Source: Elusimicrobiota bacterium (lineage in GTDB: Bacteria > Elusimicrobiota > Elusimicrobia > Elusimicrobiales > Elusimicrobiaceae). Taken from it: a stretch of 64,000 bases of DNA. The DNA lies in NCBI GenBank assembly GCA_009778915.1, contig WRFH01000005.1, positions 31,688 to 95,687 of the forward strand, in the 5' to 3' direction. Each line of letters opens with the position of its first letter. Positions within the stretch are counted from its first letter, which is position 1. The notes beneath the pieces are model-generated. The model did not search any database, had not been told where the DNA came from, and saw only the letters and a list, made by a program, of their open reading frames with translations. A program made the translations under genes and the position numbers. Shown piece after piece: positions 17,851-27,108 of this stretch.

Positions 17851-17938
17851 AACCCGGTGAGGTTAAAAGCTAATGATGTCAACTATCGAATTTACATTTA
17901 TCAAACCCCGCAGCGTTTAACCGCGCCGCGGGGTTTTT
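17851..17938 (+). promoter_or_regulatory. PyrR-dependent transcription attenuator
   Basis: AACCCGGTGAGGTT at 17851-17864 matches the known PyrR-binding loop consensus (ARUCCNGNGAGGYU) at 13 of 14 positions. A Rho-independent terminator follows at 17903-17938 (AAACCCCGC against GCGGGGTTTTT) immediately before pyrR. By analogy with Bacillus, UMP-loaded PyrR would stabilise the anti-antiterminator and stop transcription of the pyr genes. Confidence 0.75.
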
Positions 17939-17948
17939 GCGAGGCAGT

Positions 17949-18485
17949 ATGGAAAAATTAATCAAAAACGATACGGAACTGAACAGGACTCTTGACCGTA
18001 TCGCGCATGAAATTATTGAACGGCATACGTCTTTGGACAACGTCGCGCTGGTAGGTATACGCACGCGCGGCGTTTATATAGCGCGGCGCCTGCGGGAAAG
18101 GATTAAAAAATTTACCGGCGTCGAGACTCTTTACGGCGAACTTGACATCACGCTGTACCGCGACGACCTCAGCCAGGTTTCCGAAGCGCCGCTGTTAAAA
18201 GCTACGGATATCCCTTTTGACATAACCGGCAAGATTCTTATTCTTACTGATGACGTGCTTTATACGGGCCGCACCATACGCAGCGCGCTTGCCGCTCTGG
18301 CGGACTTCGGCCGCCCGTCGCGCATTGAACTGGCCGTAATAGTAGACCGCGGGCACAGGGAACTGCCGGTAAAGGCGGACTACGTCGGCAAAAATCTGCC
18401 CACCGCGCGCACGGAAAATGTTAAAGTGCGCCTTACGGAGTCCGACGGTGAAGACAGCATTAAACTGGTGACCAAAGATGACTAA
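17949..18485 (+). CDS. pyrR: Pyrimidine operon attenuation regulator / uracil phosphoribosyltransferase
   Basis: A 178-residue PyrR. It binds UMP/UTP and the pyr mRNA leader and often has weak uracil phosphoribosyltransferase activity. The PRPP loop ILILTDDVLYTGRTIRSAL is at about residues 95-113; LVGIRTRGVYIARRL is also diagnostic. The start is the ATG at 17949 with GAGG 4 nt upstream; an in-frame TTG at 17937 lies in the terminator T-run and is rejected. It overlaps pyrB by 8 nt. The matching RNA target is seen just upstream. Confidence 0.94.
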   Translation: MEKLIKNDTELNRTLDRIAHEIIERHTSLDNVALVGIRTRGVYIARRLRERIKKFTGVETLYGELDITLYRDDLSQVSEAPLLKATDIPFDITGKILILTDDVLYTGRTIRSALAALADFGRPSRIELAVIVDRGHRELPVKADYVGKNLPTARTENVKVRLTESDGEDSIKLVTKDD

Positions 18486-19410
18486 ATGGACGAAGAAAGA
18501 CTTACTTGGTTTAGAATATTTAAGCGCGGAAGAAATTGAATTAATTTTAGACACGGCCGCGTCGTTCAAAGAGGTCTCCACGCGCGACATAAAAAAAGTT
18601 CCCGCGCTGCGCGGCAAAACCGCCGCCAACCTTTTTTACGAGCCCAGCACAAGAACGCGCGTAAGCTTTGAAATCGCCGAAAAACGTCTTTCCTGCGACG
18701 TCGTGAATATGGATATGAAAGCCTCGAGCGTCCTGAAGGGAGAAACTCTGGCCGACACGGGGCGCAACCTTGAGGCTTTAAAAATCGACATTTTCATAAT
18801 GCGCCACAACATGGCCGGCGCGCCGAACGTACTGGCCCGCTTCGTCGGCGGCAGCGTTATTAACGCCGGCGACGGTAAACACGAACACCCGACGCAGGGC
18901 CTGCTGGACATTTATACTTTGCGGGAAAAATTCGGCAGTTTGAAAGGTCTTAACGTCAGCATAATCGGCGATATCGCGCACTCGCGCGTGGCGCGGTCAA
19001 ACCTCTGGGGCCTCACAAAGCTCGGCGCGAACGTCACGCTTTGCGCGCCGGAAATTATTTTGCCGTCTGATTTTAAAGAGTTCGCGCCGCACGTAAAAAT
19101 TACGTCCGACATTGACGCCGCGTTAAAAGACGCGCACGCCATCAACGTGCTTCGCATGCAGTTTGAGCGGGACGCCGCCGGCGCGTTCCCGAGCCCGTCG
19201 GAATATTATAAGGAATACGGCATAACAAAGGAACGCCTTAAAAAATGCCGCAAAGATATTGTCGTCATGCATCCGGGCCCTATCAACCGCGGCATTGAAA
19301 TAAGTTCGGACGTGGCCGACGGCCCGAATTCCGTCATAATCGAACAAGTGACAAACGGAATAGCCGTCCGCATGGCCGTTTTATATCTGGTAACTTTGAG
19401 GAGCAAATAA
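18478..19410 (+). CDS. pyrB: Aspartate carbamoyltransferase, catalytic subunit
   Basis: Joins carbamoyl phosphate and aspartate to N-carbamoyl-aspartate, the first committed pyrimidine step. The 310 residues show the carbamoyl-phosphate motif PSTRTRVSFE (about 59-68), the HPTQGLLD motif and the aspartate-binding HPGPINRGIE. No pyrI regulatory subunit follows. Overlaps pyrR by 8 nt and pyrC by 1 nt (TAATG). Confidence 0.97.
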   Translation: MTKWTKKDLLGLEYLSAEEIELILDTAASFKEVSTRDIKKVPALRGKTAANLFYEPSTRTRVSFEIAEKRLSCDVVNMDMKASSVLKGETLADTGRNLEALKIDIFIMRHNMAGAPNVLARFVGGSVINAGDGKHEHPTQGLLDIYTLREKFGSLKGLNVSIIGDIAHSRVARSNLWGLTKLGANVTLCAPEIILPSDFKEFAPHVKITSDIDAALKDAHAINVLRMQFERDAAGAFPSPSEYYKEYGITKERLKKCRKDIVVMHPGPINRGIEISSDVADGPNSVIIEQVTNGIAVRMAVLYLVTLRSK

Positions 19411-20687
19411 TGTTCTTAATTAAAAACGCCCGCGTGGTGGACCCGGCAAACAAACTGGACGCCGTCAGAGATATTTTAATTGAAGACGGAATTATCAAAA
19501 AAATAGGCGAAAATCTCGACGCGAAAAACGCGCAGGTTATAAACGCCGCCGGCCTGACTGCCGTCCCCGGTTTTATCGACATGCACACGCATTTAAGAGA
19601 GCCCGGCTACGAAGGCAAAGAGACGGTATCCAGCGGCACGCGCTCCGCCGCGAAAGGCGGTTTTACGACGGTGTGCATGATGCCGAACACTAATCCGCCG
19701 ATGGATAACACGGCCAATGTCGCCCGCGCGCGGGGGATTATTAAAAACGACGCGGCGGTAAACGTTGAAATTATCGGCAGTATAACCAAAGCCCGCGCCG
19801 GCAAAGAGATTACGGATTTCGCGGAGCTGAAAAAGGCCGGCGTTATAGCATTATCCGACGACGGCTCTGAAGTGGAAGACGATTTTATAATGCACGAAGC
19901 GGTGCAGAGCGCGGCCAAAAACAACGTTCTTTTGATTTCTCACGCGGAAGACACAAAGCTCGCCGCCGGCGGAGTTATGAACAAAAGCGTGACCGCAGTC
20001 AAACTCGGCCTGAAAGGAATTTCAAACGAATCTGAATTTGCAATGGTAGAGCGCGACATAAAAATCGCGGAACAATTTAAAGCGCGGCTGCATATCGCGC
20101 ATGTGTCAACGAAAGAATCATGCGAAATTATCGCCGCCGCCAAAAAGCGCGGGGTTTTGGTAACGGCGGAAGTTACGCCGCACCACCTTACTTTAACTGA
20201 TAAAGAATGCGAAAGTTTCAGCGGCAACGCGAAAATGAACCCGCCGCTGCGGAGCGCCTCCGACGTTGAAGCCGTCAAAAAAGCCTTAGCCTCCGGCGTG
20301 CTCGACGCCGTCGCCACGGACCACGCGCCGCACGCCGTCCACGAAAAAGAGGTGGAGTTTGAGCTCGCCGCTTTCGGCATTATAGGTTTGGAAACGGCGT
20401 TTCCGCTTTGTTATGAAACAATGGTGCTTTCCGGCCTTATGAGTTTTGAAAAATTAATCGAAGCGATGAGCGTAAAACCCGCCAAAATTCTCGGCCTCAA
20501 AAAAGGTGCTCTGTCCGCAGGCGCTCCCGCCGACATAACCATTTTAGATTTAAACAAAGAATGGGAATATTCTAAGGAAGAAATACAGTCCGCCAGCTGC
20601 AACACTCCGTACATCGGCCGCAGGCTTAAAGGCGGCGTTGCATATACTTTTGTCGGCGGGGAATTAAAATACGGCATCATAAAATGA
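19410..20687 (+). CDS. pyrC: Dihydroorotase (class I)
   Basis: Cyclises carbamoyl aspartate to dihydroorotate. A 425-residue amidohydrolase with the metal-binding DMHTHLREPGYEGKET (about residues 57-72), the later His ligands (ISHAEDT, IAHVST) and ATDHAPHAVHEKEVEFE. The C-terminal composite domain is complete. Coupled to pyrB (TAATG) and to the L,D-transpeptidase gene (ATGA). Confidence 0.97.
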   Translation: MFLIKNARVVDPANKLDAVRDILIEDGIIKKIGENLDAKNAQVINAAGLTAVPGFIDMHTHLREPGYEGKETVSSGTRSAAKGGFTTVCMMPNTNPPMDNTANVARARGIIKNDAAVNVEIIGSITKARAGKEITDFAELKKAGVIALSDDGSEVEDDFIMHEAVQSAAKNNVLLISHAEDTKLAAGGVMNKSVTAVKLGLKGISNESEFAMVERDIKIAEQFKARLHIAHVSTKESCEIIAAAKKRGVLVTAEVTPHHLTLTDKECESFSGNAKMNPPLRSASDVEAVKKALASGVLDAVATDHAPHAVHEKEVEFELAAFGIIGLETAFPLCYETMVLSGLMSFEKLIEAMSVKPAKILGLKKGALSAGAPADITILDLNKEWEYSKEEIQSASCNTPYIGRRLKGGVAYTFVGGELKYGIIK

Positions 20688-21205
20688 AGAGAATTTTAAT
20701 TTCAGCTTTTATCTTTTTTGTTGCCGCCGGGTTTATCTACAAAGCCGCGGCGCAGCAGAATGTTAAATTGGCGGCCGACGCCAAGATAGATAAAATTGAA
20801 ATTTTAAAATCCGCGCGTAAAATGAACGTTTACCAAAACGGCGCGCTTTTGAAAACCTATAAAATCGCGCTCGGGCCAAATCCAGTCGGCCCCAAAGAAA
20901 TGCAGGGCGACGGCAAAACACCGGAGGGCATATATAAGGTAGACGGTAAAAACCCTAACAGCTTATACCACAAAAATTTGGGCGTCTCATATCCTAATGC
21001 CGACGATATAACACGCGCGAAAAAGCTTGGCAAAAACCCGGGCGGCGACATTAAAATACACGGGATAGGCAAAACTTACGGTTACCTAGGCGCGTCGCAC
21101 GCGCTTTATGACTGGACGCTCGGCTGCATTGCCGTGACTAACGAAGAAATTGACGAAATTTACGCTCACACGCCGATAGGCACGGAGATAGAAATTAAAC
21201 CATGA
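20684..21205 (+). CDS. L,D-transpeptidase (YkuD domain) inside the pyr operon
   Basis: A 173-residue exported enzyme: N-terminal signal/anchor (about residues 4-23), then a YkuD catalytic domain with IHGIGKT and the active-site segment DWTLGCIAVTNEE (catalytic Cys near residue 149). YkuD enzymes cross-link peptidoglycan peptides or attach lipoproteins, or cut such links. The sequence resembles the YafK/ErfK-type branch (DGKTPEGIYKVDGKNPNS). It overlaps pyrC and pyrK by 4 nt each, so it is translated as part of the pyrimidine operon, an unexpected partner. Confidence 0.9.
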   Translation: MKRILISAFIFFVAAGFIYKAAAQQNVKLAADAKIDKIEILKSARKMNVYQNGALLKTYKIALGPNPVGPKEMQGDGKTPEGIYKVDGKNPNSLYHKNLGVSYPNADDITRAKKLGKNPGGDIKIHGIGKTYGYLGASHALYDWTLGCIAVTNEEIDEIYAHTPIGTEIEIKP

Positions 21206-21987
21206 TAAAAAATTTTAAAGCTGAAATTATTTCAAATAAAGAGATAAACCAGGGTATTTTCAATCTTATTTTTAAAGCGCCGGAGCTGGCCGCGGCCACC
21301 GTGCCGGGGCAATTTTTGGAAATTATGTGCGGAACGGACGGCGCCGGTAATGGTCCGTTTCTAAGACGGCCGTTCGGCGTTTATAATACCGACATTAAAA
21401 AAGGAACGGCGGAAATATTGTTCAAAGTTTTAGGCCAGGGCACAAAAAATTTAAGCGCGCGCAAAGCGGGTGAAATTTTAGATATTGTCGGCCCGCTCGG
21501 CAACGGTTTTAAAATAGTTGAGGCTAATCACCCGGTTATCGCCGGAGGCGGAATGGGCGTTGCGCCGCTGCTCTTGCTTGTAAAAGTTTTGCGCGACAAA
21601 AAACAAAAACCTATAATTTTTCTCGGCGCGAAAAATAAGGACGAACTGGCGGCGGTTGAAAAATTTGAAAAATACGGCAAAGTTATTTTGACTACGGACG
21701 ACGGCTCCGCCGGCGAAAAATGCTTTTTAAATATCCCGCTTGAAAAATATCTGGAAGAAAATAAAAACTCTGTCATTTACTGCTGCGGGCCCCATGCCAT
21801 GCTAAAATGCCTGGCGGAGCTCGGCAAAAAATATAAAGTGCCCGTGCAGGTTTCTTTGGAAGAAAAAATGGCGTGCGGCCTGGGCGTCTGCCGCGGCTGC
21901 CCGGTGGAAGTCAAAAATAAAGACGAAAAATATAAAATGGTCTGCAAAGACGGCCCTGTTTTTCCGGCGGAGGACGTTGTATGGTAA
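21202..21987 (+). CDS. pyrK: Dihydroorotate dehydrogenase electron transfer subunit
   Basis: FAD/[2Fe-2S] subunit that passes electrons from PyrD (class 1B) to NAD+. The 261 residues have a ferredoxin-reductase-like FAD domain (FLRRPFGVYN), the NAD domain (IAGGGMGVAPLLLL) and the iron-sulfur cysteines in CGLGVCRGCPV and a later CKDG. Overlaps both neighbours by 4-7 nt. Confidence 0.95.
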   Translation: MIKNFKAEIISNKEINQGIFNLIFKAPELAAATVPGQFLEIMCGTDGAGNGPFLRRPFGVYNTDIKKGTAEILFKVLGQGTKNLSARKAGEILDIVGPLGNGFKIVEANHPVIAGGGMGVAPLLLLVKVLRDKKQKPIIFLGAKNKDELAAVEKFEKYGKVILTTDDGSAGEKCFLNIPLEKYLEENKNSVIYCCGPHAMLKCLAELGKKYKVPVQVSLEEKMACGLGVCRGCPVEVKNKDEKYKMVCKDGPVFPAEDVVW

Positions 21988-22892
21988 AAATAAAAATCGC
22001 TGGTCTTGTGTTTAAAAATCCGGTGATGAGCGCCAGCGGCACTTTCGGCAGCGGCGCGGAATTTGCGGAGTTTTTTGATTTAAGTTTAATGGGCGCCGTC
22101 GTCTGCAAAACGGTGACTTTAAACCCGCGCGCCGGCAACAAACCGCCGCGCGTGGCCGACGTAAGCGCCGGCATGCTTAATTCCATTGGCCTTGAAAATA
22201 AAGGCGTAGAATATTTTATAAACACCGCTCTTCCGTTCCTGCGTAAATTTGATACAAAAGTCGTGGCCAGCGCGGCGGGAAATAACGTAGACGAATATAT
22301 TGAGACGGTAAAACTTCTTGCCGCGCAGCCGGAGGTTCACGCTATAGAAGTAAATATGTCGTGCCCGAACGTCACTCACGGCGTCAACCGCGGCCTGTTC
22401 AGTCAGAATCCTGACGCGGTTAAAGAAATAATGTCCGCCGTCAGAAAAGAAACCAAAAAACCGCTGTTCGCGAAAGTTTCGCCGCAGGTGGCAGACATTA
22501 CCGTCATAGCCTCCGCCGCGAGAGACGCCGGCGCGGACGCGCTGTCGCTCATCAACACAATCCCGGCGATGGGAGTGGATTTAAAAACGCGCCGCCCTCT
22601 GCTCGGCAACGTGACCGGCGGACTAAGCGGCCCCGCCGTAAAACCTGTGGCTTTAAAACTAGTCTGGGATGTTTTTAAGACGGTAAAAATCCCGCTCATC
22701 GCGATGGGCGGCATAATGAACGCGACGGACGCGCTTGAATTTATATTATGCGGCGCGACGGCGGTACAGGTAGGCACAGCAAATTTCGTAAACCCGCAAG
22801 CCTGCGCCGAAATAGCCGCCGGCATAGAAAAATATTTTGAGGAACACAAATTGCAAAGCATAGAAGATTTAAGAGGCAAACTCAAAGTATGA
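21981..22892 (+). CDS. pyrD: Dihydroorotate dehydrogenase, class 1B catalytic subunit
   Basis: Oxidises dihydroorotate to orotate with FMN; partner of PyrK. The 303 residues show SASGTFGSGAEF, the active-site cysteine motif NMSCPNVTHG (about residues 131-140), KVSPQVADI and the FMN-phosphate segment MGGIMNATDALEF. Overlaps pyrK by 7 nt and the next gene by 4 nt. Confidence 0.96.
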   Translation: MVKIKIAGLVFKNPVMSASGTFGSGAEFAEFFDLSLMGAVVCKTVTLNPRAGNKPPRVADVSAGMLNSIGLENKGVEYFINTALPFLRKFDTKVVASAAGNNVDEYIETVKLLAAQPEVHAIEVNMSCPNVTHGVNRGLFSQNPDAVKEIMSAVRKETKKPLFAKVSPQVADITVIASAARDAGADALSLINTIPAMGVDLKTRRPLLGNVTGGLSGPAVKPVALKLVWDVFKTVKIPLIAMGGIMNATDALEFILCGATAVQVGTANFVNPQACAEIAAGIEKYFEEHKLQSIEDLRGKLKV

Positions 22893-24226
22893 GAAAACTT
22901 TTTCTCGCGTCCTGTTTCATATACTGCGCGGTATTTTCTTTTGCCGCCGCCGAAGGGCAAGTTATAAAAATCCCCGCCAATTCGCAAAAGGGTTTTAATT
23001 GGGGATATTTTTTATATCTTCCCAAAACGATGGACAGAACGCAAAAGCAAACAGTGCTGATAACGCCGTGCAACACCGGCCGTTTTACCGACGACGACGC
23101 GCAAACTGAAGAATGGATAAAAGAAGAAATTACAGATAACGCTTACGTCTATAATGTCCCCGACGGTTTAGGCGCGCCTATGCTTATGCCTATTTTCCCG
23201 AGATACAGTACGGACAGGGATCCGCACGGTTTCGGCCGCGATATGCTCACTATCGGCGGAAACAGAAAAAGAGTTGATTTGCAAGTTCTTGCCATGTTTA
23301 AAGACGCCAGAGAGCAGCTTAAAAAATTAAATATAGAAACAAACAAAAAATTTTTTATGTCGGGTTTTTCCGCCGCCGGTTCTTTTGCGGAAAAATTTGT
23401 AATTATACACCCTAAAAATGTTCTCGCGGCCGCCAGCGGCGGCGATGTCGGCCTGCCTACGCTGCCGCTTAAATATTATGACGGCTATCCTTTGATATAC
23501 GCCGTAGGTATTTTTGACCTTGAAAAACTTACCGGCGTAAAATTTAATTTAAACGCTTACCGCAAAGTGCCGCAGTATATTTACGACGGCGCCGACGATA
23601 CCAATGATCCATTTCTCTACACAGACGTTTACGGCCCAGCGGAAAAGGGAATAATAGAGCAGGTGCTGACTTCCGACATTCAAAAACGCTGGCAAAAATC
23701 GCAGGAAATTATGAACGGACTGAATGCGAATATTCAGTTCAATACTTACGCCGACACGGGACATGAGCCCGTCAACGCGGACGTGATTGCGTTTTTAAAA
23801 GCCAATGTTTCCGGCAAAGGTCTTAACAAAATAACGCCGACTAATACCGCTATGCCTGACGACGTAAAAATTAAAATAGAAGAAACCGTTTTCGGTTCCA
23901 GTAACCTTATCGATGACGAGCCTAAATCCCATATCAACCCTACGGATATAGTTTTTATTCTCAGCAAAGAGCAAAGCGATTGGAGCCGCGGCAGATATGA
24001 AAAGATTAGACCTCAATGTCCTTTTACAATTAGCGACGGGAAAAATCTTTTATTTACCACAAAAGAGTGCCGCGGATTTTTCCGCGTTAACGACGGACGG
24101 GTGGCCTTTCATATAAATATAGCGCAGGAAGATTTTGATAAAATGAAAAAAGGCGTAAAGTACTATCTGCACCCGCTTACTAAATCTTATGAAGTGAATG
24201 AAAACGCATATTTAATTAAAAATTAG
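22889..24226 (+). CDS. Exported alpha/beta-hydrolase-like protein inside the pyr operon
   Basis: A 445-residue exported protein (signal peptide about 1-22). Residues 30-310 look like an alpha/beta hydrolase: nucleophile motif GFSAAGS (about residue 154), an acid in YDGADDTNDP and a histidine in DTGHEP, so a full Ser-Asp-His triad is possible. The C-terminal 120 residues form a separate unknown domain. Likely a periplasmic esterase or peptidase; substrate unknown. It sits between pyrD (4-nt overlap) and pyrF. Confidence 0.75.
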   Translation: MRKLFLASCFIYCAVFSFAAAEGQVIKIPANSQKGFNWGYFLYLPKTMDRTQKQTVLITPCNTGRFTDDDAQTEEWIKEEITDNAYVYNVPDGLGAPMLMPIFPRYSTDRDPHGFGRDMLTIGGNRKRVDLQVLAMFKDAREQLKKLNIETNKKFFMSGFSAAGSFAEKFVIIHPKNVLAAASGGDVGLPTLPLKYYDGYPLIYAVGIFDLEKLTGVKFNLNAYRKVPQYIYDGADDTNDPFLYTDVYGPAEKGIIEQVLTSDIQKRWQKSQEIMNGLNANIQFNTYADTGHEPVNADVIAFLKANVSGKGLNKITPTNTAMPDDVKIKIEETVFGSSNLIDDEPKSHINPTDIVFILSKEQSDWSRGRYEKIRPQCPFTISDGKNLLFTTKECRGFFRVNDGRVAFHINIAQEDFDKMKKGVKYYLHPLTKSYEVNENAYLIKN

Positions 24227-24237
24227 AGGAAAAAAAT

Positions 24238-24945
24238 ATGAAACCGTATGAAAAAATAATTGTGGCGTTGGACGTGGAAAATGAAAAGGCGGCTCTGGCG
24301 CTGGTTAAAAAACTTAAAGGCAAAGCCGGCGTGTTTAAAGTGGGGAAAGAACTTTTTACCGCCGCGGGGCCGGGAATTGTCAAAAAAATACAGAAACTCG
24401 GCGGAAAGGTTTTTCTTGATTTGAAATTTCATGATATACCTAACACCGTCGGGAAAGCCGTCGCGCAGGCGGTAAAACTCGGCGTTTACATGATGACTAT
24501 TCACGCCTCCGGCGGGCTTGAGATGATGCAGGCCGCCGTTGCCGCCGCGCAGGAAAACGCGCCTAAAGGCAAGATGCCGCTCCTGCTTGCCGTTACGGTT
24601 TTGACAAGCCTTGACGATGACGCGCTTAAAAAAATAGGCTTTTCCGAAGGCGCGGAGCAAATGGTTTTGCGCCTTGCCAAAATGGCGCAAGAAGCGGGAA
24701 TGGGGGGAATAGTTTCCTCGCCCAAAGAATTAAAAATGTTGAGAAAAGTTTTAGGTCCGTCGATGATTTTGGTTACGCCCGGCATACGCCCGGCGTGGAG
24801 CGCCGCCGGCGACCAGAAACGCATTACCACGCCCGCGCAGGCCGTGCGGGACGGTTGCAATTTTATGGTAATCGGCCGCCCGATAACGGCGCATAAAAAC
24901 CCCGCCGAAGCCGCGTCGTTAATTGCTAAGGAAATTTCAGCCTAA
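24238..24945 (+). CDS. pyrF: Orotidine 5'-phosphate decarboxylase
   Basis: Last step to UMP. A 235-residue TIM barrel with IVALDVEN, the catalytic Lys-Asp set in DLKFHDIPNTVGKA (about residues 61-74), and VTPGIRP plus VIGRPI for the phosphate. It closes the pyr operon; pyrE and carAB are not in the window. GAGG precedes the ATG. Confidence 0.97.
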   Translation: MKPYEKIIVALDVENEKAALALVKKLKGKAGVFKVGKELFTAAGPGIVKKIQKLGGKVFLDLKFHDIPNTVGKAVAQAVKLGVYMMTIHASGGLEMMQAAVAAAQENAPKGKMPLLLAVTVLTSLDDDALKKIGFSEGAEQMVLRLAKMAQEAGMGGIVSSPKELKMLRKVLGPSMILVTPGIRPAWSAAGDQKRITTPAQAVRDGCNFMVIGRPITAHKNPAEAASLIAKEISA

Positions 24946-24992
24946 AATGATAAAATATAGTTAGCAACTATATATACATTCAGAGGGTTAAA

Positions 24993-26048
24993 ATGGCTGA
25001 CAGAAAAATTAACGCGGAAATTTTAAAAAACTTCCAAAAACAATTAACTAAAAATAAAATCGACGGGTACATTGTCACGGATAATGTCGACCAGCTTTAT
25101 CTGACCGGGTTTACTTTCTTTGCGCATGAGGCGGCGCTGCTTATAACGCCCCGGGAAATATATTGTTTCACAAGGGATTTATATGTGCTGGAACTGGGCG
25201 CCTATGCCCCGTTTATGAAAACTTCCGCTCCTTTAAATTTTGCTCAGGCAGCCGCGGAAACAGCCGCTAAACTTAAATTAAAAAATGTTTGTTTTGACGC
25301 TGAAAAAACCACGTATCTTGACGGTAAAATTTTTGACCGCGCCGGTTTCAAATCTTCCGCTTTTTCGCCGGGGTTAATACGCCAAGTTAAAACTAAGACG
25401 GAAATCGCCGCTATGCGCGAGGCTTGTAAAATTGCTTATAAAACCTATGAGCATATTAAAAAATTTATCAAAACCGGAATGACGGAAAAAACTGTCGCTG
25501 CGGAAATTGAAAGATATACGAGAGTGTTGGGCGCACTGCCGGATATTTATATGATAGTTTGTTTCGGGGTAAATTCAAATAACACTCATAATGTTCCCAC
25601 GGATGATAAACTTAAGGATGAAAGCGCTATTTTGATAGATTACACCTGCGTTTACAAAAATTATTTTTCGGATATCACCCGCAGTTGGTGGCACGGCAAA
25701 AACCCGCCGGCGGAGTATAAAAAAATCTGGCGGATAGTAAACACCGCGCGCGCTGCCGGCGTTAAAGCCGCTAAGCCCGGTATTACCGGCAAGGATTTGG
25801 ATTTGGTCGCTAGAAATATTATCACCGCCGCCGGGTATGGCGATTATTTTATACACCGCCTTGGCCACGGCATAGGTTTGGAGGTGCATGAAAACCCTTG
25901 CGCGGCGGCGACTAATACGGAAAAATTTGTGCAGAATAATGTTACCTCCATCGAGCCGGGTATTTATCTGCCCGGTAAATACGGCGTCAGGCTGGAAGAT
26001 ACCGTCGTTGTTGATAAAGCCGGCGGGATTATCCTGACTAAACCATGA
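24993..26048 (+). CDS. M24 family aminopeptidase (Xaa-Pro type), copy 1
   Basis: A 351-residue metallopeptidase with an N-terminal creatinase-like domain (about 1-125) and a pita-bread catalytic domain. The five metal ligands are visible: Asp in LIDYTCVYK, Asp in FSDITRSWW, His in RLGHGIGLEVHE, Glu in IEPGIYL and Glu in RLEDTVVV. Probably removes N-terminal residues before proline (PepP/PepQ-like). Coupled by a 4-nt overlap to a paralogue and then efp. AGAGG upstream; a short inverted repeat (ATAGTT/AACTAT) lies at about 24956-24972. Confidence 0.92.
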   Translation: MADRKINAEILKNFQKQLTKNKIDGYIVTDNVDQLYLTGFTFFAHEAALLITPREIYCFTRDLYVLELGAYAPFMKTSAPLNFAQAAAETAAKLKLKNVCFDAEKTTYLDGKIFDRAGFKSSAFSPGLIRQVKTKTEIAAMREACKIAYKTYEHIKKFIKTGMTEKTVAAEIERYTRVLGALPDIYMIVCFGVNSNNTHNVPTDDKLKDESAILIDYTCVYKNYFSDITRSWWHGKNPPAEYKKIWRIVNTARAAGVKAAKPGITGKDLDLVARNIITAAGYGDYFIHRLGHGIGLEVHENPCAAATNTEKFVQNNVTSIEPGIYLPGKYGVRLEDTVVVDKAGGIILTKP

Positions 26049-27094
26049 CCGCCGCAGAAATTAAAAAATTTCTGTCGGCTATAAAACCTTATAGCGGATA
26101 CGTTACGAGCGACGTCCAGGACATGCGTTATTTTACAGGATACGTATTTGAACCGACGGAAAAAAATTTTATGCTTGTCCGGCGCGGCGGCATTAAGATA
26201 TTTTGCTCAAACCTTTCTTATAACACGCTTAAAACCGCGCTGCCGGGAACTGAAGTTATGCTTGCCGCTTTTAAAGGTAACATGGCGCAGGCCGTCGCGG
26301 AGTATATTAAAAAAAGTAAACTTTCAGGTTTGGTATTTGACAAAAATAAAGAGTTTTTCGCGGCCGGTGATATTTTGCGGGCCGCAGGGATAACGCCGCA
26401 AACGGCGGTTACCGCGCCGGCGCGCATCACGAAAAATCCGTCGGAAATTAAATTTATAGCACGCGCCTGCAATATCGCTTACCGCGCTTATAAATACGTA
26501 AAGCCGCGCCTTAAAACCGGCATGACGGAAAGAGCCGCCGCCGGTAGGCTTGAAGGTTTTATGGTTAAGGCCGGGGCGGAGAAAGGTTCTTTTTCGCCTA
26601 TAGTCGCGTTTGGTAAAAACACCGCCGACGTGCATCATCATCCCGGCGGAACAAAACTAAAAGCGCGGGACGCCGTGCTTATGGATTTCGGTTGTCTTTG
26701 CGGCGGTTATTATTCGGATATTACGCGCAGCTGGTGGCGCGGCGGCGGGGTACCGTCCGAATATGAAAAGATTTGGAATATTGTTGACTCCGCTCAGCGA
26801 GCCGTGATTAAAAAAATTAAACCGGGATATCTGGCAAAAGAGGCGGATAAAATCGCGCGCGATATAATTTCCGGCGCGGGTTACGGCGATATGCAGCACA
26901 CCACGGGCCACGGCGTGGGGTTAAATATACATGAGGCGCCGACGCTCTCTCCGCGCGCGGGGGAAAAAGATATTTTGCGCGCCGGGCACGTGTTTACCGT
27001 CGAGCCGGGCATTTATTTAACCGGAAAATTCGGCGTGCGGCTGGAAGAAACCGTGGTGCTTGAAAAGTCCGGCGTAAAAATTTTAACTAAATAA
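26045..27094 (+). CDS. M24 family aminopeptidase (Xaa-Pro type), copy 2
   Basis: A 349-residue paralogue of the gene before it, with the same two domains and all ligands: Asp in LMDFGCLCG, Asp in YSDITRSWW, His in TTGHGVGLNIHEAP, Glu in VEPGIYL and RLEETVVL. The N-terminal domains have diverged more than the catalytic ones, so the two may prefer different peptides. It starts by 4-nt overlap (ATGA). Placement just before efp is common for PepP-like genes. Confidence 0.92.
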   Translation: MTAAEIKKFLSAIKPYSGYVTSDVQDMRYFTGYVFEPTEKNFMLVRRGGIKIFCSNLSYNTLKTALPGTEVMLAAFKGNMAQAVAEYIKKSKLSGLVFDKNKEFFAAGDILRAAGITPQTAVTAPARITKNPSEIKFIARACNIAYRAYKYVKPRLKTGMTERAAAGRLEGFMVKAGAEKGSFSPIVAFGKNTADVHHHPGGTKLKARDAVLMDFGCLCGGYYSDITRSWWRGGGVPSEYEKIWNIVDSAQRAVIKKIKPGYLAKEADKIARDIISGAGYGDMQHTTGHGVGLNIHEAPTLSPRAGEKDILRAGHVFTVEPGIYLTGKFGVRLEETVVLEKSGVKILTK

Positions 27095-27108
27095 AACAAG
27101 GAGTATGT

